Shown here piece by piece: positions 16,910 through 25,977 of a stretch of 64,000 nt of DNA (position 1 is its first letter; each line of letters opens with the position of its first letter). This DNA is from Pseudomonas rhizophila (GTDB lineage Bacteria; Pseudomonadota; Gammaproteobacteria; Pseudomonadales; Pseudomonadaceae): the NCBI RefSeq assembly GCF_003033885.1, contig NZ_CP024081.1, positions 3,435,350 to 3,499,349 of the forward strand, written 5' to 3'. Below the pieces are notes generated by a model. The model ran no database searches, was not told the DNA's origin, and worked only from the letters and a program-made list of their open reading frames with translations. A program made the translations under genes and the position numbers.

Positions 16910-17311
16910 ATGCTTGATCATATTTTTATCTCAGTCAGCGACATTGAGCGTTCCATCCGTTTCTACACCGCGACACTGACCCCGCTGGGCATTACCGTGC
17001 GACTTGATTACGACGGCAAGGACGGACCGCCAGGCCACCCGGATCTCAAGGGCTTCGGCGCCAATGGGCGGATGTTCTTCTGGTTGCGCGAGGGCGTGGT
17101 CGAGGGGCGAGCCGTGCATGTCGGTTTCGTGGCGAGCAGCAAGGCCGAGGTCAACGCGGCGTATGCGGAGGCCATGGCCAGTGGCGGCCGCGACAACGGC
17201 GCCCCCGGCGCACGTCTGCATTACGACCCCGATTACTACGCAGCCAATGTCCTTGACCCGGATGGCTACAGCCTCGAATTCGTCTACAAGAACTGGCAGC
17301 ACAATCAATGA
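16910..17311 (+). CDS. VOC (glyoxalase/bleomycin resistance) family protein
   Basis: A 133-residue vicinal-oxygen-chelate fold protein with the opening MLDHIFISVSDIERSIRFY and the closing NVLDPDGYSLEFVYK, where His4 and the Glu of LEFV would be metal ligands. Function ranges from glyoxalase and dioxygenase to resistance proteins, and the substrate is not evident. The last four bases overlap the start of the following dehydrogenase (ATGA), so the pair is translationally coupled and likely acts on the same compound. Confidence 0.9.
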   Translation: MLDHIFISVSDIERSIRFYTATLTPLGITVRLDYDGKDGPPGHPDLKGFGANGRMFFWLREGVVEGRAVHVGFVASSKAEVNAAYAEAMASGGRDNGAPGARLHYDPDYYAANVLDPDGYSLEFVYKNWQHNQ

Positions 17312-18285
17312 AAAAATTAATGATCTACGGCGCGACGGGCTACACCGGGCGCATGGCTGCCGAGCATGCCAAAGCGTTGGGGCTGGAATTTGTCATCGCC
17401 GGACGCAATGGCGAAAGGTTGCAGGCTCTGGCTGCTCAACTGAACGTCACGTACCGAGTGTTCAGCCCGGATAGACACGCAGCACAATCCCTGGAAGGCA
17501 TCAGCGTGCTGCTGAACTTCGCCGGGCCTTTTGCACAGACAGCGCCCGCCCTGATGCAGACCTGCATCAAGGCTGGGGTCGACTACCTGGATATCACTGC
17601 CGAGATCAACGTCTATCGGCAGGCCGAACAGCTTGGCGCACAGGCCGTCCAAGCGGGTGTCATGTTGCTGCCCGGCGTCGGCTGGGACGTGGTGCCGACA
17701 GACTGCCTGGCCATGCATGTCGCCCGTCGTGTACAGGATCCGCAGTCGCTGAAGATGGCGCTGCAGGTCGCAGGCTCCATGTCACGGGGATCGGCTTTGA
17801 GCGTCAGCGAGATCATCGGCGCAGGGCTCTTGGCGCGGGTGGACGGATTGCTGGTTGCAACCCCCGACGCGCAGCCCCGGCATTTCGATTTTGGCGATGG
17901 CCCGGCACTGTGCGCACCGCTGTCCTTCGGTGATCTGATCACCGGGTGGCATTCCACCGCAGTCCCGAATATCGCCATGTTCGTGAATATCACCGGTGAT
18001 GCCTTTCCCGAAGGCGACCTGTCACAACTTTCCGACGGCCCAAGCGTTGAACAACGTGAGGCCAACCGCGCCCGCGCCGTGGCAGAAGTCACAGGAGCTG
18101 ACGGCACGGTAGCGCGTTCAATGATCGAGACCGTCAACGGCTACACCTACACCCCCCTGGCGGCTGTGGAGGCGGCGCGGCGGGTGCTGGACGGTGAGCG
18201 GCGGGCAGGCTTTGAAACCCCGGGCCGGATGTTCGGTGTCGGTTTCGCCGAGACGATTGCAGGGACGACAATCACTGATTTATAG
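17308..18285 (+). CDS. Saccharopine-dehydrogenase-like NAD(P)-binding protein
   Basis: A 325-residue protein with an N-terminal Rossmann motif (IYGATGYTGRMAAEHA, about 6-21) and the family signature LLNFAGPFAQTAPALMQTCI with GVDYLDITAE, typical of the saccharopine dehydrogenase / trans-acting enoyl reductase family. The natural substrate is unknown. It overlaps the VOC gene by 4 bp. It ends next to the convergent LysR gene, with a 12-bp palindrome between them. Confidence 0.87.
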   Translation: MKKLMIYGATGYTGRMAAEHAKALGLEFVIAGRNGERLQALAAQLNVTYRVFSPDRHAAQSLEGISVLLNFAGPFAQTAPALMQTCIKAGVDYLDITAEINVYRQAEQLGAQAVQAGVMLLPGVGWDVVPTDCLAMHVARRVQDPQSLKMALQVAGSMSRGSALSVSEIIGAGLLARVDGLLVATPDAQPRHFDFGDGPALCAPLSFGDLITGWHSTAVPNIAMFVNITGDAFPEGDLSQLSDGPSVEQREANRARAVAEVTGADGTVARSMIETVNGYTYTPLAAVEAARRVLDGERRAGFETPGRMFGVGFAETIAGTTITDL

Positions 18286-18286
18286 G

Positions 18287-18298
18287 GCGCTATAGCGC
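18287..18298. repeat. Palindrome between convergent genes
   Basis: GCGCTATAGCGC is a perfect 12-bp palindrome (inside GGGCGCTATAGCGCTC) immediately after the dehydrogenase stop codon and before the convergent LysR stop. It may slow or end transcription, but there is no T run. Confidence 0.4.
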
Positions 18299-18307
18299 TC
18301 CACACGA

Positions 18308-19231
18308 TCACCCTACGGCCTGCTTGCGATATCCCTTCGCCAGGTCCCGAGCCAGCACGACGAAATTGCGCAATGCGGGCGATTCGTTGTCCTGGCGGCA
18401 GACCAGCGTCAGCGGTGCGACAAGGCGGGGGCGGGCGCCCAGGATGCGACGGTAGACGACACTTTCCCGGTGAATGTCGCGCATCGAGGCCGGCACGACC
18501 GAGACACCCTCACCAGCCGCAACCAGGCTGACATTGGTCAGCATTCTTTCCACTTCGAAAGCGACTCGCGGTTCGAAGCCGACCGCCTCGCAGGCGCGCA
18601 ACAGATTGGCGTACATCCCCGGCGCGCCGGGCCGACGAACCAGGATAAAGGGCTCGTCACGTATGGCCCGCAGGTCTACGGCATCGGGGTGCTCGGCCAA
18701 TGCGGGGTGGCCCACCGGCAACACCATCAATAATTCCTCCACCAGCAGGCGATGGAACTCGATCCCGTCTGGTCGGCTGACCGGCGCACGAAGGATGCTC
18801 ACGTCCAACTGGCCGGCGCTGGCACGTTCGGTCAAGCGACCGGCGTTGCCTTCGGCGAGCGTGATTGCCACCGCCGGGTACTGTTCGCGAAAGGCACGGA
18901 TGATGCGCGGGATCAGCGGGTGTGCCGCGGCTGATGAGGTGAAACCAATTGCTAATGTGCCTTCCACGCCCTTGGCCACCCTTGCAGCCCGACGCGAACC
19001 GTCCTGCACGCGGGCCAGGATGGCCTTGGCCTCCTCCAGAAATATTGCGCCACCGGTGGTCAGGTCAGCGCCCTTGGGATGGCGTTTGAACAATTCGAAT
19101 CCGAGTTCGGTTTCCAGCGCGCGGATCTGTTGGCTCAGCGGGGGTTGTTGCATGTTCAGGCGCGCGGCGGCGCGGGTGAAATGCCCTTCTTCGGCGACCA
19201 TGACGAAATAGCGGAGATGGCGAAGTTCCAT
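18308..19231 (-). CDS. LysR-family regulator (BenM/CatM-like)
   Basis: A 307-residue LysR protein: winged HTH (about 1-60, HFTRAAARLNMQQPPLSQQI) and a substrate-binding domain resembling the aromatic-catabolism group (GTLAIGFTSSAAAHPLIPRI). It is divergent from the dicarboxylate-type symporter gene with 113 bp between starts, so that gene and perhaps the lyase/porin pair beyond are the likely targets. The inducer is unknown; compounds with carboxylates are plausible given the neighbours. Confidence 0.92.
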   Translation of the reverse strand: MELRHLRYFVMVAEEGHFTRAAARLNMQQPPLSQQIRALETELGFELFKRHPKGADLTTGGAIFLEEAKAILARVQDGSRRAARVAKGVEGTLAIGFTSSAAAHPLIPRIIRAFREQYPAVAITLAEGNAGRLTERASAGQLDVSILRAPVSRPDGIEFHRLLVEELLMVLPVGHPALAEHPDAVDLRAIRDEPFILVRRPGAPGMYANLLRACEAVGFEPRVAFEVERMLTNVSLVAAGEGVSVVPASMRDIHRESVVYRRILGARPRLVAPLTLVCRQDNESPALRNFVVLARDLAKGYRKQAVG

Positions 19232-19344
19232 ATAAACGGGAGTCCTGGTGGGGCGGGAGCAGACCGGTGGCGCAACTGCGGCTCTTGATCGGTTAGGATA
19301 CGGGGCACTGAAGCGACTAAAACAACAATATTGCGCGACGGCCC

Positions 19345-20595
19345 ATGATTTTAGCCAAGCTATACCGCAACGATACCCTGCTGATCCTGATCGCGATTGC
19401 CCTGGGCATATCGCTTGGTGTCGTGCAGCCGCAATGGGCGACGCGGATGAAGCCGCTGAGCGATGTTTTTCTCGGCGTGATCGGCCATGCGGTACCCCTG
19501 GTAATGTTCGTGCTGGTGTCTTCTGCGGTGGCGGGCTTCGGCGAGCGCGGGCAAAAGACGCGGTGTGCCAGCCGCGTGCTGGCTTACTTCCTGCTGATGA
19601 CCGTGCTGTCGCTGATCACCGGGGCGGCACTGGCGATATTGCTGGCACCTGGCGTCGGCGGTGAGTCGCTCCCGGCTTCCATCGCGCGGCCGATCAGCGA
19701 TCTGCCCTCGGCGGTGATGACCAGCCTGGCTCAGATAATGGCTCATACCGTCATTCTTCCCGTGTTGTTGGCTGCATTGGTGTTCGGCCTGGGGCTTGGC
19801 TATGCCGGTGATGCGGGCGAGCCGCTGCGGCGCAGGCTGGATGCGCTGGTCGGCTGGCTGCTGTGGGCGCTGCGCAAGGTGCTCAGATTCGCGCCACTGG
19901 CCGCCTTCGGGGCGATGGCCTTCACGGTGGGGCGCTATGGGCCAGCATCCGCTTGGTCGCTGCTCAAGTTCGTGGGCACTGTCTACTGCGCCTGTTTGTT
20001 GTTTGTCACCCTGGTGCTGGGCCTGACGGCGCGGTGCACCGGCCTGGGGTTATGGCGTCTCATCGTCTATATCAAGGCCGAACTTTGTCTGGTGGCCTTT
20101 ACCGGCGCTTCGGTGGCGGCGGTGCCAGGGCTGATCGAAAAGCTCGAGCGGGCCGGATGCGATCAGCGGGTGGTGCGGCTGGTGCTCAGCACTGGCTACA
20201 CCTTCAATCTCACCGGCTCGAATATCTACCTGACCTGTGCCCTGGTGTTTCTCGCCCAGGCCGCTGGGGTAGTGCTGGATGGACCGCTTCTGGTAATGCT
20301 GTTGTTGGTGACGCTTGTGACCTCGATGGGCTCGACCAGCGCGGCTGGCTCTGCCTTTTTGACGCTTGCCGCCACGGTGGCCGGCCTGAATCTGGTGCCG
20401 CTGGAAAACCTCGGGCTCCTGCTCGGTGTCGAGCGATTGATGAAATGCCGATCACTGACCAACGTGATCGGCAACAGCCTGGCGTGTGTGGTGATCTCGG
20501 CCTGGAGTGGTGCGCTTGACCGCTTGGCCCTGCGCGAGGCGCTGATGCCCGGGAGGAAGGCGACGCTTCCCGACGCTGTGGCCGGGAAGCGCTAG
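19345..20595 (+). CDS. Dicarboxylate/amino acid:cation symporter (DAACS family)
   Basis: A 416-residue inner-membrane carrier with about 8 hydrophobic segments and two re-entrant signatures of the SDF/DAACS family: TGYTFNLTGSNIYLT (about 280-294) and MGSTSAAGSAFLTLAA near 330. The conserved RSLTNVIGN near 370 matches the substrate-binding region of GltP/DctA-like proteins. Members import C4-dicarboxylates or acidic amino acids with H+ or Na+. It ends 3 bp from the convergent periplasmic lyase gene and is divergent from the LysR gene, which suggests that it imports the product of that lyase. Confidence 0.9.
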   Translation: MILAKLYRNDTLLILIAIALGISLGVVQPQWATRMKPLSDVFLGVIGHAVPLVMFVLVSSAVAGFGERGQKTRCASRVLAYFLLMTVLSLITGAALAILLAPGVGGESLPASIARPISDLPSAVMTSLAQIMAHTVILPVLLAALVFGLGLGYAGDAGEPLRRRLDALVGWLLWALRKVLRFAPLAAFGAMAFTVGRYGPASAWSLLKFVGTVYCACLLFVTLVLGLTARCTGLGLWRLIVYIKAELCLVAFTGASVAAVPGLIEKLERAGCDQRVVRLVLSTGYTFNLTGSNIYLTCALVFLAQAAGVVLDGPLLVMLLLVTLVTSMGSTSAAGSAFLTLAATVAGLNLVPLENLGLLLGVERLMKCRSLTNVIGNSLACVVISAWSGALDRLALREALMPGRKATLPDAVAGKR

Positions 20596-20598
20596 GGC

Positions 20599-22194
20599 TC
20601 AGTTCTTCAGCAGTGCGCCAAAGGCATTGTCCAGGCTGGTCTCGGCCTTCGCCAGCCGCTCACGGCGACCATTGGCCCAGTGCTGATCACCGGCCAGCGC
20701 GTCGTTCGCTTCCTTGAGCATGCGCTTGACTTCGGCCGGTTGCGGGCCGCCCGTGCCGACGCGGGTCTTGACCATGTTCTGCGGCGACAAAGTGGCCCGG
20801 AAAGCTGGCTCAGTCAGCGGCAGGGTGCGGGTCTTCCAGTTGTACTTCTGCGCCGCTTTGGTGAACAGTTGCTGCGCCTCGGCGTAGGGGAAGTTGGCCG
20901 GCACGAAACCTTCCTTGCGCGCATGGCCTACCACCAGCGAGGCGAAACTGTGACCGATACGGAAGGGCACCTTGTGCTCGCGCTCCAGGGTGTCGGCCAG
21001 CTCCATCGAGGTGGTCCATTCGCCTTCCAGTTCCTCCAGCGCACGCTGCGGATTGATCACCAGCGCATCCAGGACCTGGCGCGTGCGGACGAACATCTGC
21101 TGCGCATTATCGAACAGCCCGAGTGCGTCGAAGGCGAACTTGTAGTCGGTCATGCCGGTGGTCACGTTGTGCGCACGCAGAGTGACGGTCTGGGCAAGAC
21201 CGACCACATCAGTGGCCGATTCCCGCGCGCGCATGATCAGGCCCGGGTTGCGCTTCTGCGGCATGGCGCTGCTGGTGTAGGTGGCGCCTTCCTCAAGCAA
21301 CAGCCAGGGCCGAATCTGATGATATTGCGTATGGATGTCGCCCAGCATCGCGCCGATACGAATCGCCGAGGATGAGGCAATCCCGGCCGCCTCAATAGGA
21401 ATGTCATAGGTCGAGACCTGTCCGGCATCCAGCGAGTTTTCCCGGACGCCATCGAAACCGAGCAATTCGGCCAGGCGTTCACGGTTGAGTGGCCAGCCGG
21501 AATTGGCCAGCACCGCCGTGCCCATAGGGCTGAGATTCAGACGCTCATACAGCTCGCGTATACGCTGGGCGTCGCGCTCGAACGCGGCCTCATAAGCCAG
21601 CAGGTAATGGGCGTAGGTGATCGGCTGCGCCTGCACGCCATTGGTGTAGGCGGGGATCAGCGTATCGACATTGTCCTTCGCCAGCTTCAGCAGTTGCGCG
21701 CGAGTGTCATTCATTGCGTCGGTGTAATCCAGCAGTTGGCTGCGCAAGGTCGCGAGACGGTAGGTGGCGTACATGTCCTGGCGACTGCGGCCGGAGTGAA
21801 TCAGCGAGGCCTGCGGGCCGATCTTGTCGATCATGATGCGCTCGATCTGTAGCACGTCGCTGGGCTTCTTGCCGTCGGGTTTGCCGGCCTGATCAATCAC
21901 GTACTGAACGCCGCGGGCGATCTCTTGCCCTTGTTGGCGGCTGACGATGTCTTCTTCAGTCAGCATGACGATGGACGCCTTGTTGATCCGGTTGACCCAG
22001 GTGAACTGGTTGTCGTGCTTGCTGTGCTTGGCACCAGCACGATCGACCGTCGCGCCAATCTTCGCCGCCTCGGCCGCGCATTCGGCTGTGGTGCGGCAGG
22101 GCAGGTCGGCAGTGTCTGCCGCCTGTGCGCTCAGCTGGGTGGTGGCCAGGGCGCACGCCACGGCCAGGCAAAGCAGTGTTTTTCGCAAAGTCAT
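20599..22194 (-). CDS. Exported argininosuccinate-lyase-like enzyme (fumarate lyase superfamily)
   Basis: A 531-residue protein with a clear Sec signal peptide (about 1-26, ending SAQAAD). It carries the fumarase/aspartase superfamily signature SSAMPQKRNP (308-317), whose second Ser is the catalytic base, plus HSGRSRQD (133-140) and LGDIHTQYHQIRPWLL. The segment that in argininosuccinate lyase reads YTHLQRAQP reads YTNGVQAQP here, so the conserved His is Asn185. Superfamily members split N-substituted aspartates or similar compounds into fumarate plus an amine. Secretion is very unusual for this normally cytosolic family. The start at 22194 gives the signal peptide its proper basic n-region. 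It lies 62 bp downstream of the OprD gene on the same strand. Confidence 0.85.
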   Translation of the reverse strand: MTLRKTLLCLAVACALATTQLSAQAADTADLPCRTTAECAAEAAKIGATVDRAGAKHSKHDNQFTWVNRINKASIVMLTEEDIVSRQQGQEIARGVQYVIDQAGKPDGKKPSDVLQIERIMIDKIGPQASLIHSGRSRQDMYATYRLATLRSQLLDYTDAMNDTRAQLLKLAKDNVDTLIPAYTNGVQAQPITYAHYLLAYEAAFERDAQRIRELYERLNLSPMGTAVLANSGWPLNRERLAELLGFDGVRENSLDAGQVSTYDIPIEAAGIASSSAIRIGAMLGDIHTQYHQIRPWLLLEEGATYTSSAMPQKRNPGLIMRARESATDVVGLAQTVTLRAHNVTTGMTDYKFAFDALGLFDNAQQMFVRTRQVLDALVINPQRALEELEGEWTTSMELADTLEREHKVPFRIGHSFASLVVGHARKEGFVPANFPYAEAQQLFTKAAQKYNWKTRTLPLTEPAFRATLSPQNMVKTRVGTGGPQPAEVKRMLKEANDALAGDQHWANGRRERLAKAETSLDNAFGALLKN

Positions 22195-22256
22195 GATCAA
22201 TATCCTGTTCAGCAAAACCGTTGCCCGCTCGGGCAACGGTGCGGTGTGGGCGGGCG

Positions 22257-23498
22257 TTAGAGCAGCGACAATGTGTAGCTGAGGATGAAGCGGGTCTGAT
22301 CGATGTCATTGCCCGTGCTTCGGTAGGTGCCGTTGCGCAGCTTCACGCCGAAGTTCTTCAGCGCGCCTTGCTGGAACACGTAGCCGATATCGGTATTGCG
22401 TTCCCACTCACGGCCGTCACGTCCGCCAGGGCCGTCGAAATCGTCGCCCCGCACATAGCGGGTCATGAAGCTCAACCCAGGCATGCCCACGGCCGCGAAG
22501 TCGTAGTCGTAGCGCAACTGCCAGGACTTCTCGCCGGGGCTGGCGAAGTCCGGCGAGATCATCACGTAGTTCACCAGATACGAATTGGTGCCATTGATAT
22601 GCGGAAAACCCGTCTCGCCACTCATCTTCTGGTACGCCGCCCCGAACGCGTGACCGCCAAGCTCATAGGTGAACTTGGCGCCAAAGGCATCGTTGTCGAC
22701 GTTGGTGTTTCCGGCCTCGGTGGAACGGGCGAAGCGCAGATCGCTCTTGAACGCCTGGTCCTCGCCCAGCGCCAGCACGTGCGCCAGGTTGAAGATGTGC
22801 TGCTTGTAGTTCTGATCCAGATGGCCGTAGTGATAGCCCGTGGTCAGTTTGGGCGTCCAACGATAACTGGCGCTGGCGAAATCGAACCGGTCACTGGCCT
22901 GACCGCCGCTGATGCCCTTGCCGGCCACCAGCATGTCCTCATTAGCGGGGGAGTTGCGCAGGCTGTTCTGGGTCAGGCGCCCCGCGTTCAGCGTCAGCCC
23001 GCTGATTTCCCGCGAGGTCAGCATCCCGCCGCGAAAAGTCTGCGGCAGCAGGCGCGAGTCGTTGGGCAGCACGGTCGGCAGCTTCGGCACCAACGTGCCG
23101 GCGTACAGCGTGCTTTTCGAATAACGCGCCTTGGCTGTCACGCCCAGCTGGCTGTACTCATCCGGTGCCTTGTCATCGCCGACCGGCAACAGGCCAGAGT
23201 TCTGCCGGTCCGGCCCCGAGTCGAGCTTTACCCCCAGCAGGCCAATCGCATCGATACCGAACCCCACCGGCCCTTCGGTGAATCCGGACTCGTAGTTCAA
23301 TAGAAAGCCCTGCGCCCATTCTTCGCGTTTCGACTGGTTGGCGTCTTCCTGTCGGTAATCGGCGTTGAAGTAGAAATTGCGCAGTTCCAGCGATGCCTTG
23401 CTGTCCGCAAGAAAGTCGGCCATGACCACGCCCGGCAAACTCGCGCCCAGCGTAGCGGTCGCAATTGCCGCGGCGAGCGGCTTCGATGACCTGTGCAT
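22257..23498 (-). CDS. OprD-family outer-membrane porin
   Basis: A 413-residue protein with a signal peptide (about 1-27, GVVMA cleavage site) and the OprD pattern: N-terminal FLADSKASLELRNFYFNADY, internal LGVTAKARYSKSTLYAG, alternating amphipathic beta strands, and a C-terminal strand FILSYTLSLL ending in a hydrophobic residue. OprD porins form 18-stranded monomeric channels for amino acids or small carboxylates. It is the first gene of a unit with the exported lyase, so it probably lets that enzyme's substrate into the periplasm. The exact substrate class (OccD/OccK) cannot be assigned by eye. Confidence 0.93.
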   Translation of the reverse strand: MHRSSKPLAAAIATATLGASLPGVVMADFLADSKASLELRNFYFNADYRQEDANQSKREEWAQGFLLNYESGFTEGPVGFGIDAIGLLGVKLDSGPDRQNSGLLPVGDDKAPDEYSQLGVTAKARYSKSTLYAGTLVPKLPTVLPNDSRLLPQTFRGGMLTSREISGLTLNAGRLTQNSLRNSPANEDMLVAGKGISGGQASDRFDFASASYRWTPKLTTGYHYGHLDQNYKQHIFNLAHVLALGEDQAFKSDLRFARSTEAGNTNVDNDAFGAKFTYELGGHAFGAAYQKMSGETGFPHINGTNSYLVNYVMISPDFASPGEKSWQLRYDYDFAAVGMPGLSFMTRYVRGDDFDGPGGRDGREWERNTDIGYVFQQGALKNFGVKLRNGTYRSTGNDIDQTRFILSYTLSLL

Positions 23499-23827
23499 TG
23501 ATGTCTCCTGATTATTTTTATTGGAGGTAGACGCCGCAGATAGAAGGCCACGCAGCGTCCGGGCGAATGCTAGTCACCGGTGCGAGGGAATTGAAAATAT
23601 ATGTTATGTACTGAGTTCAGATGTTTTGCGTATGGGTGGGGCGAGTTAGGGTTTTTTGCGGACTACTTACCGTGCTCAATGTTCATGTGTCGTTGGGGTT
23701 TGGGAAGCCAAGGACTGGCTTGCGAAGTCGCACCGCTGGACGTGCCAGCGATCGGGGGCGCCGGTCCTGATTGACGCTGGGCAGCTAACGTCCGCTAGGG
23801 TTGAAAGCCTTCGTTTCTATCGTCGAC
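23499..23827. other. Intergenic region upstream of the OprD gene
   Basis: A 329-bp stretch between oprD and the convergent-side membrane protein gene. The part next to oprD is AT-richer (AAAATATATGTTATGTACTG near 23594) and probably holds its promoter. No gene, repeat or RNA was recognised in the rest. Confidence 0.4.
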
Positions 23828-24334
23828 TCACGTCGCACTTGAGTCCGAGACACGTGCAGTTCGCACAAATAACGCGTGCACCTTCTCCCAGAAATTCCCC
23901 CCGAGTACAAAAAAGCTGCCAATCAGCATGACGTCACCCAGCAATTGGGCCTGCCAGAGGTTCGGTCTGAGACCTGGCCAGAAGGCATCGACGTAAGGCT
24001 CGAGGAATGAGGAGATCAACGGCAAGCAGAACATCACGATGCCGATTCGATGACGAACCGGGCCAACTTCGTCCTTCATGGAAGGCACAAGCCCGGACAC
24101 GTAACCGACCAAGCTGCCCTTCAACTGCTGGAAGCCGGCCTTGCCCATGACGGCGATGACGAGAATCAGCAGGACTTTGTTGCTGATAAACAGGACCCCA
24201 GTCAGCGCTGCGATCTTTGATCCAGGCACATCGAGCGCCGCCGCGACTGGCACCATCAGCCAGGAGCCTAGCATCAGACAAATGATGGCTATACCCAGTT
24301 TGAAGCGCCATTTAGCGGTATGGGGGGAGTTCAT
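23828..24334 (-). CDS. Small membrane protein (transporter-suffix type)
   Basis: A 168-residue protein with four hydrophobic segments (about 10-32, 42-65, 95-115 and 130-150), including FKLGIAIICLMLGSWLM and LLGDVMLIGSFFVLGGNFWEK. It resembles short membrane proteins annotated only as transporter-suffix domain proteins. No catalytic motif is seen and its function is unknown. AAGG precedes the ATG at 24334; longer forms starting as far up as 24538 are open but lack a homologous extension. It is divergent from the efflux operon that starts at 24451. Confidence 0.78.
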   Translation of the reverse strand: MNSPHTAKWRFKLGIAIICLMLGSWLMVPVAAALDVPGSKIAALTGVLFISNKVLLILVIAVMGKAGFQQLKGSLVGYVSGLVPSMKDEVGPVRHRIGIVMFCLPLISSFLEPYVDAFWPGLRPNLWQAQLLGDVMLIGSFFVLGGNFWEKVHALFVRTARVSDSSAT

Positions 24335-24450
24335 GGCTGCCGTACCTTTTTGACGGGTCTTATCAAATATAACGATGCTGAAAAGCTTAGCAGTCTGCGG
24401 GCGATCAGGGCGTCTATGCTCCTGTAATCTTCCTTGACTGGAAAAAACGC

Positions 24451-25977
24451 ATGCATCTGACGCGATCGGGCCAACTGCTAGTGTTTGGAGTGCTCGGCTT
24501 GAGCGGCTGCGTGCGCCTGGGGCCAGACTTTCAGTCACCGAGGGAGGCGTGGCCAGGACACTGGACTACTCCTGCCCTTGAGCAAGTCAGCCAACGCAGC
24601 CGGGCCCCGGACTTTCGTCAATGGTGGCAAGTTTTCGGCGACCCGGTCCTCAATCGTCTGATTGCCGAGGCGGATGCCAACAATTCAGACCTTAAAGTTG
24701 CCGGTCTGCGGGTGATTGAGGCGCGGGCCCAGCTGGGTATTGCCCAAAGCGGGCGTTACCCCCAACTGCAGCAAGCCAGCGCCGACAGTCTGTACTTCAA
24801 CCGTCAGCAATCCGGCGGAAGTAGTCCGCAAAACAGTCATTTCTGGCAATACAGTGCGGGGTTCGACATTGGTTGGGAACTGGACTTCTGGGGGCGCTTC
24901 AGTCGCGCCATTGAATCATCCGATGCCAGTTACTTCGCCGCCCAGGCCAATTTCGAAGACGGGCTGGTTCTGCTGCGCGCCCAACTAGCCAGTACTTACT
25001 TTTCGCTGCGTACCACCGAAGCACGTTTGCGCGTGGCCAAGGAAAACGCCAAGCAGCAAAAGCGCAACTTCGAGATAACCGAGAAGCTGTTCAAGAGCGG
25101 CCAGAATGCAGAGCTCGACCTGCAACAAGCCAGAACCCAATACCTGGGCACCCTCAGTACCATCCCCAACTTCGAGGATCAGGTTCTGCGTACCCGTAAT
25201 TCGTTGGCGGTACTGATTGGACGGCCGCCCGGCGCTCTGCCGCAACTGGTCGAAAATGAAGGATGGATTCCGCTGGTGGACCGTACCGTGCTGCAGGATG
25301 TACCGGCCAACCTGCTGCTGCGCAGGCCCGACGTGCGTGCCGCAGAACTCAATGTCGCGGCCCAGTCGGCCCTGATCGGCGTGGCCGAAACCGATTTCTA
25401 TCCGTCGCTGACCTTGCTGGGCAGCATCGTTTGGACGACTGATACGCTCAATGGCACCCCCAGGAGTCTGGACCTGATCGGTGGCCCGAGTCTGCGCTGG
25501 AATCTGTTCGACCATGGCCAGATCAGTAATAACGTGCGCGTGCAGGATGCGCGGTTGCAGCAACTGATCGAAGGGTACCGCGAAAAGGTGCGCCAAGCGG
25601 CACGCGAGGCAGATGACGCAGCCAATGGACTGATCAAGTCCTTGGAGCGCGAAGCAATCCTGCGTGAGGCCGAAGTCGCCGCCAAGCGATCACTGGTGCT
25701 GGCCAACGCCCTGTATCGGGAAGGGTACTCGGACTTCCAGCGGGTGCTCGACTCGCAACGCGCACTGCTGGAGCAACAGGACAATTACCTGGTCAGCCGA
25801 AGCAATGCCGTCAGCAATGTGATTGCCCTATACAAAGCGTTGGGCGGCGGTTGGTACAGCGTCCAACCGAAAGTCGCCCCGGCCACCCGCCAGCAAATGG
25901 AAGGGCGCACGGACTGGGGCAACTTGCTGGATGAGCCTTCAGCAGCGGAACCGAAAAAGGTCAACAATCATGAGTGA
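24451..25977 (+). CDS. NodT-type outer-membrane efflux lipoprotein
   Basis: A 508-residue TolC-like outer-membrane factor. The lipobox LSGC ends a short signal peptide (Cys20). Two OEP repeats follow with the usual long coiled helices: ARAQLGIAQSGRYPQL early and LNVAAQSALIGVAETDFYPSLTL for the second repeat. It forms the exit duct of a tripartite pump. It is first in an operon with an HlyD adaptor (8-bp overlap) and a DUF2955 membrane protein, so it belongs to an MFP/aromatic-acid-efflux-like system rather than a classical RND set. Confidence 0.93.
   Translation: MHLTRSGQLLVFGVLGLSGCVRLGPDFQSPREAWPGHWTTPALEQVSQRSRAPDFRQWWQVFGDPVLNRLIAEADANNSDLKVAGLRVIEARAQLGIAQSGRYPQLQQASADSLYFNRQQSGGSSPQNSHFWQYSAGFDIGWELDFWGRFSRAIESSDASYFAAQANFEDGLVLLRAQLASTYFSLRTTEARLRVAKENAKQQKRNFEITEKLFKSGQNAELDLQQARTQYLGTLSTIPNFEDQVLRTRNSLAVLIGRPPGALPQLVENEGWIPLVDRTVLQDVPANLLLRRPDVRAAELNVAAQSALIGVAETDFYPSLTLLGSIVWTTDTLNGTPRSLDLIGGPSLRWNLFDHGQISNNVRVQDARLQQLIEGYREKVRQAAREADDAANGLIKSLEREAILREAEVAAKRSLVLANALYREGYSDFQRVLDSQRALLEQQDNYLVSRSNAVSNVIALYKALGGGWYSVQPKVAPATRQQMEGRTDWGNLLDEPSAAEPKKVNNHE

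Noticed and set aside
22221..23303. Long plus-strand frame over the OprD gene and lyase start
   Set aside because: It lies antisense to two well-supported genes, has no homologous motif and an atypical composition; it is a high-GC shadow frame.
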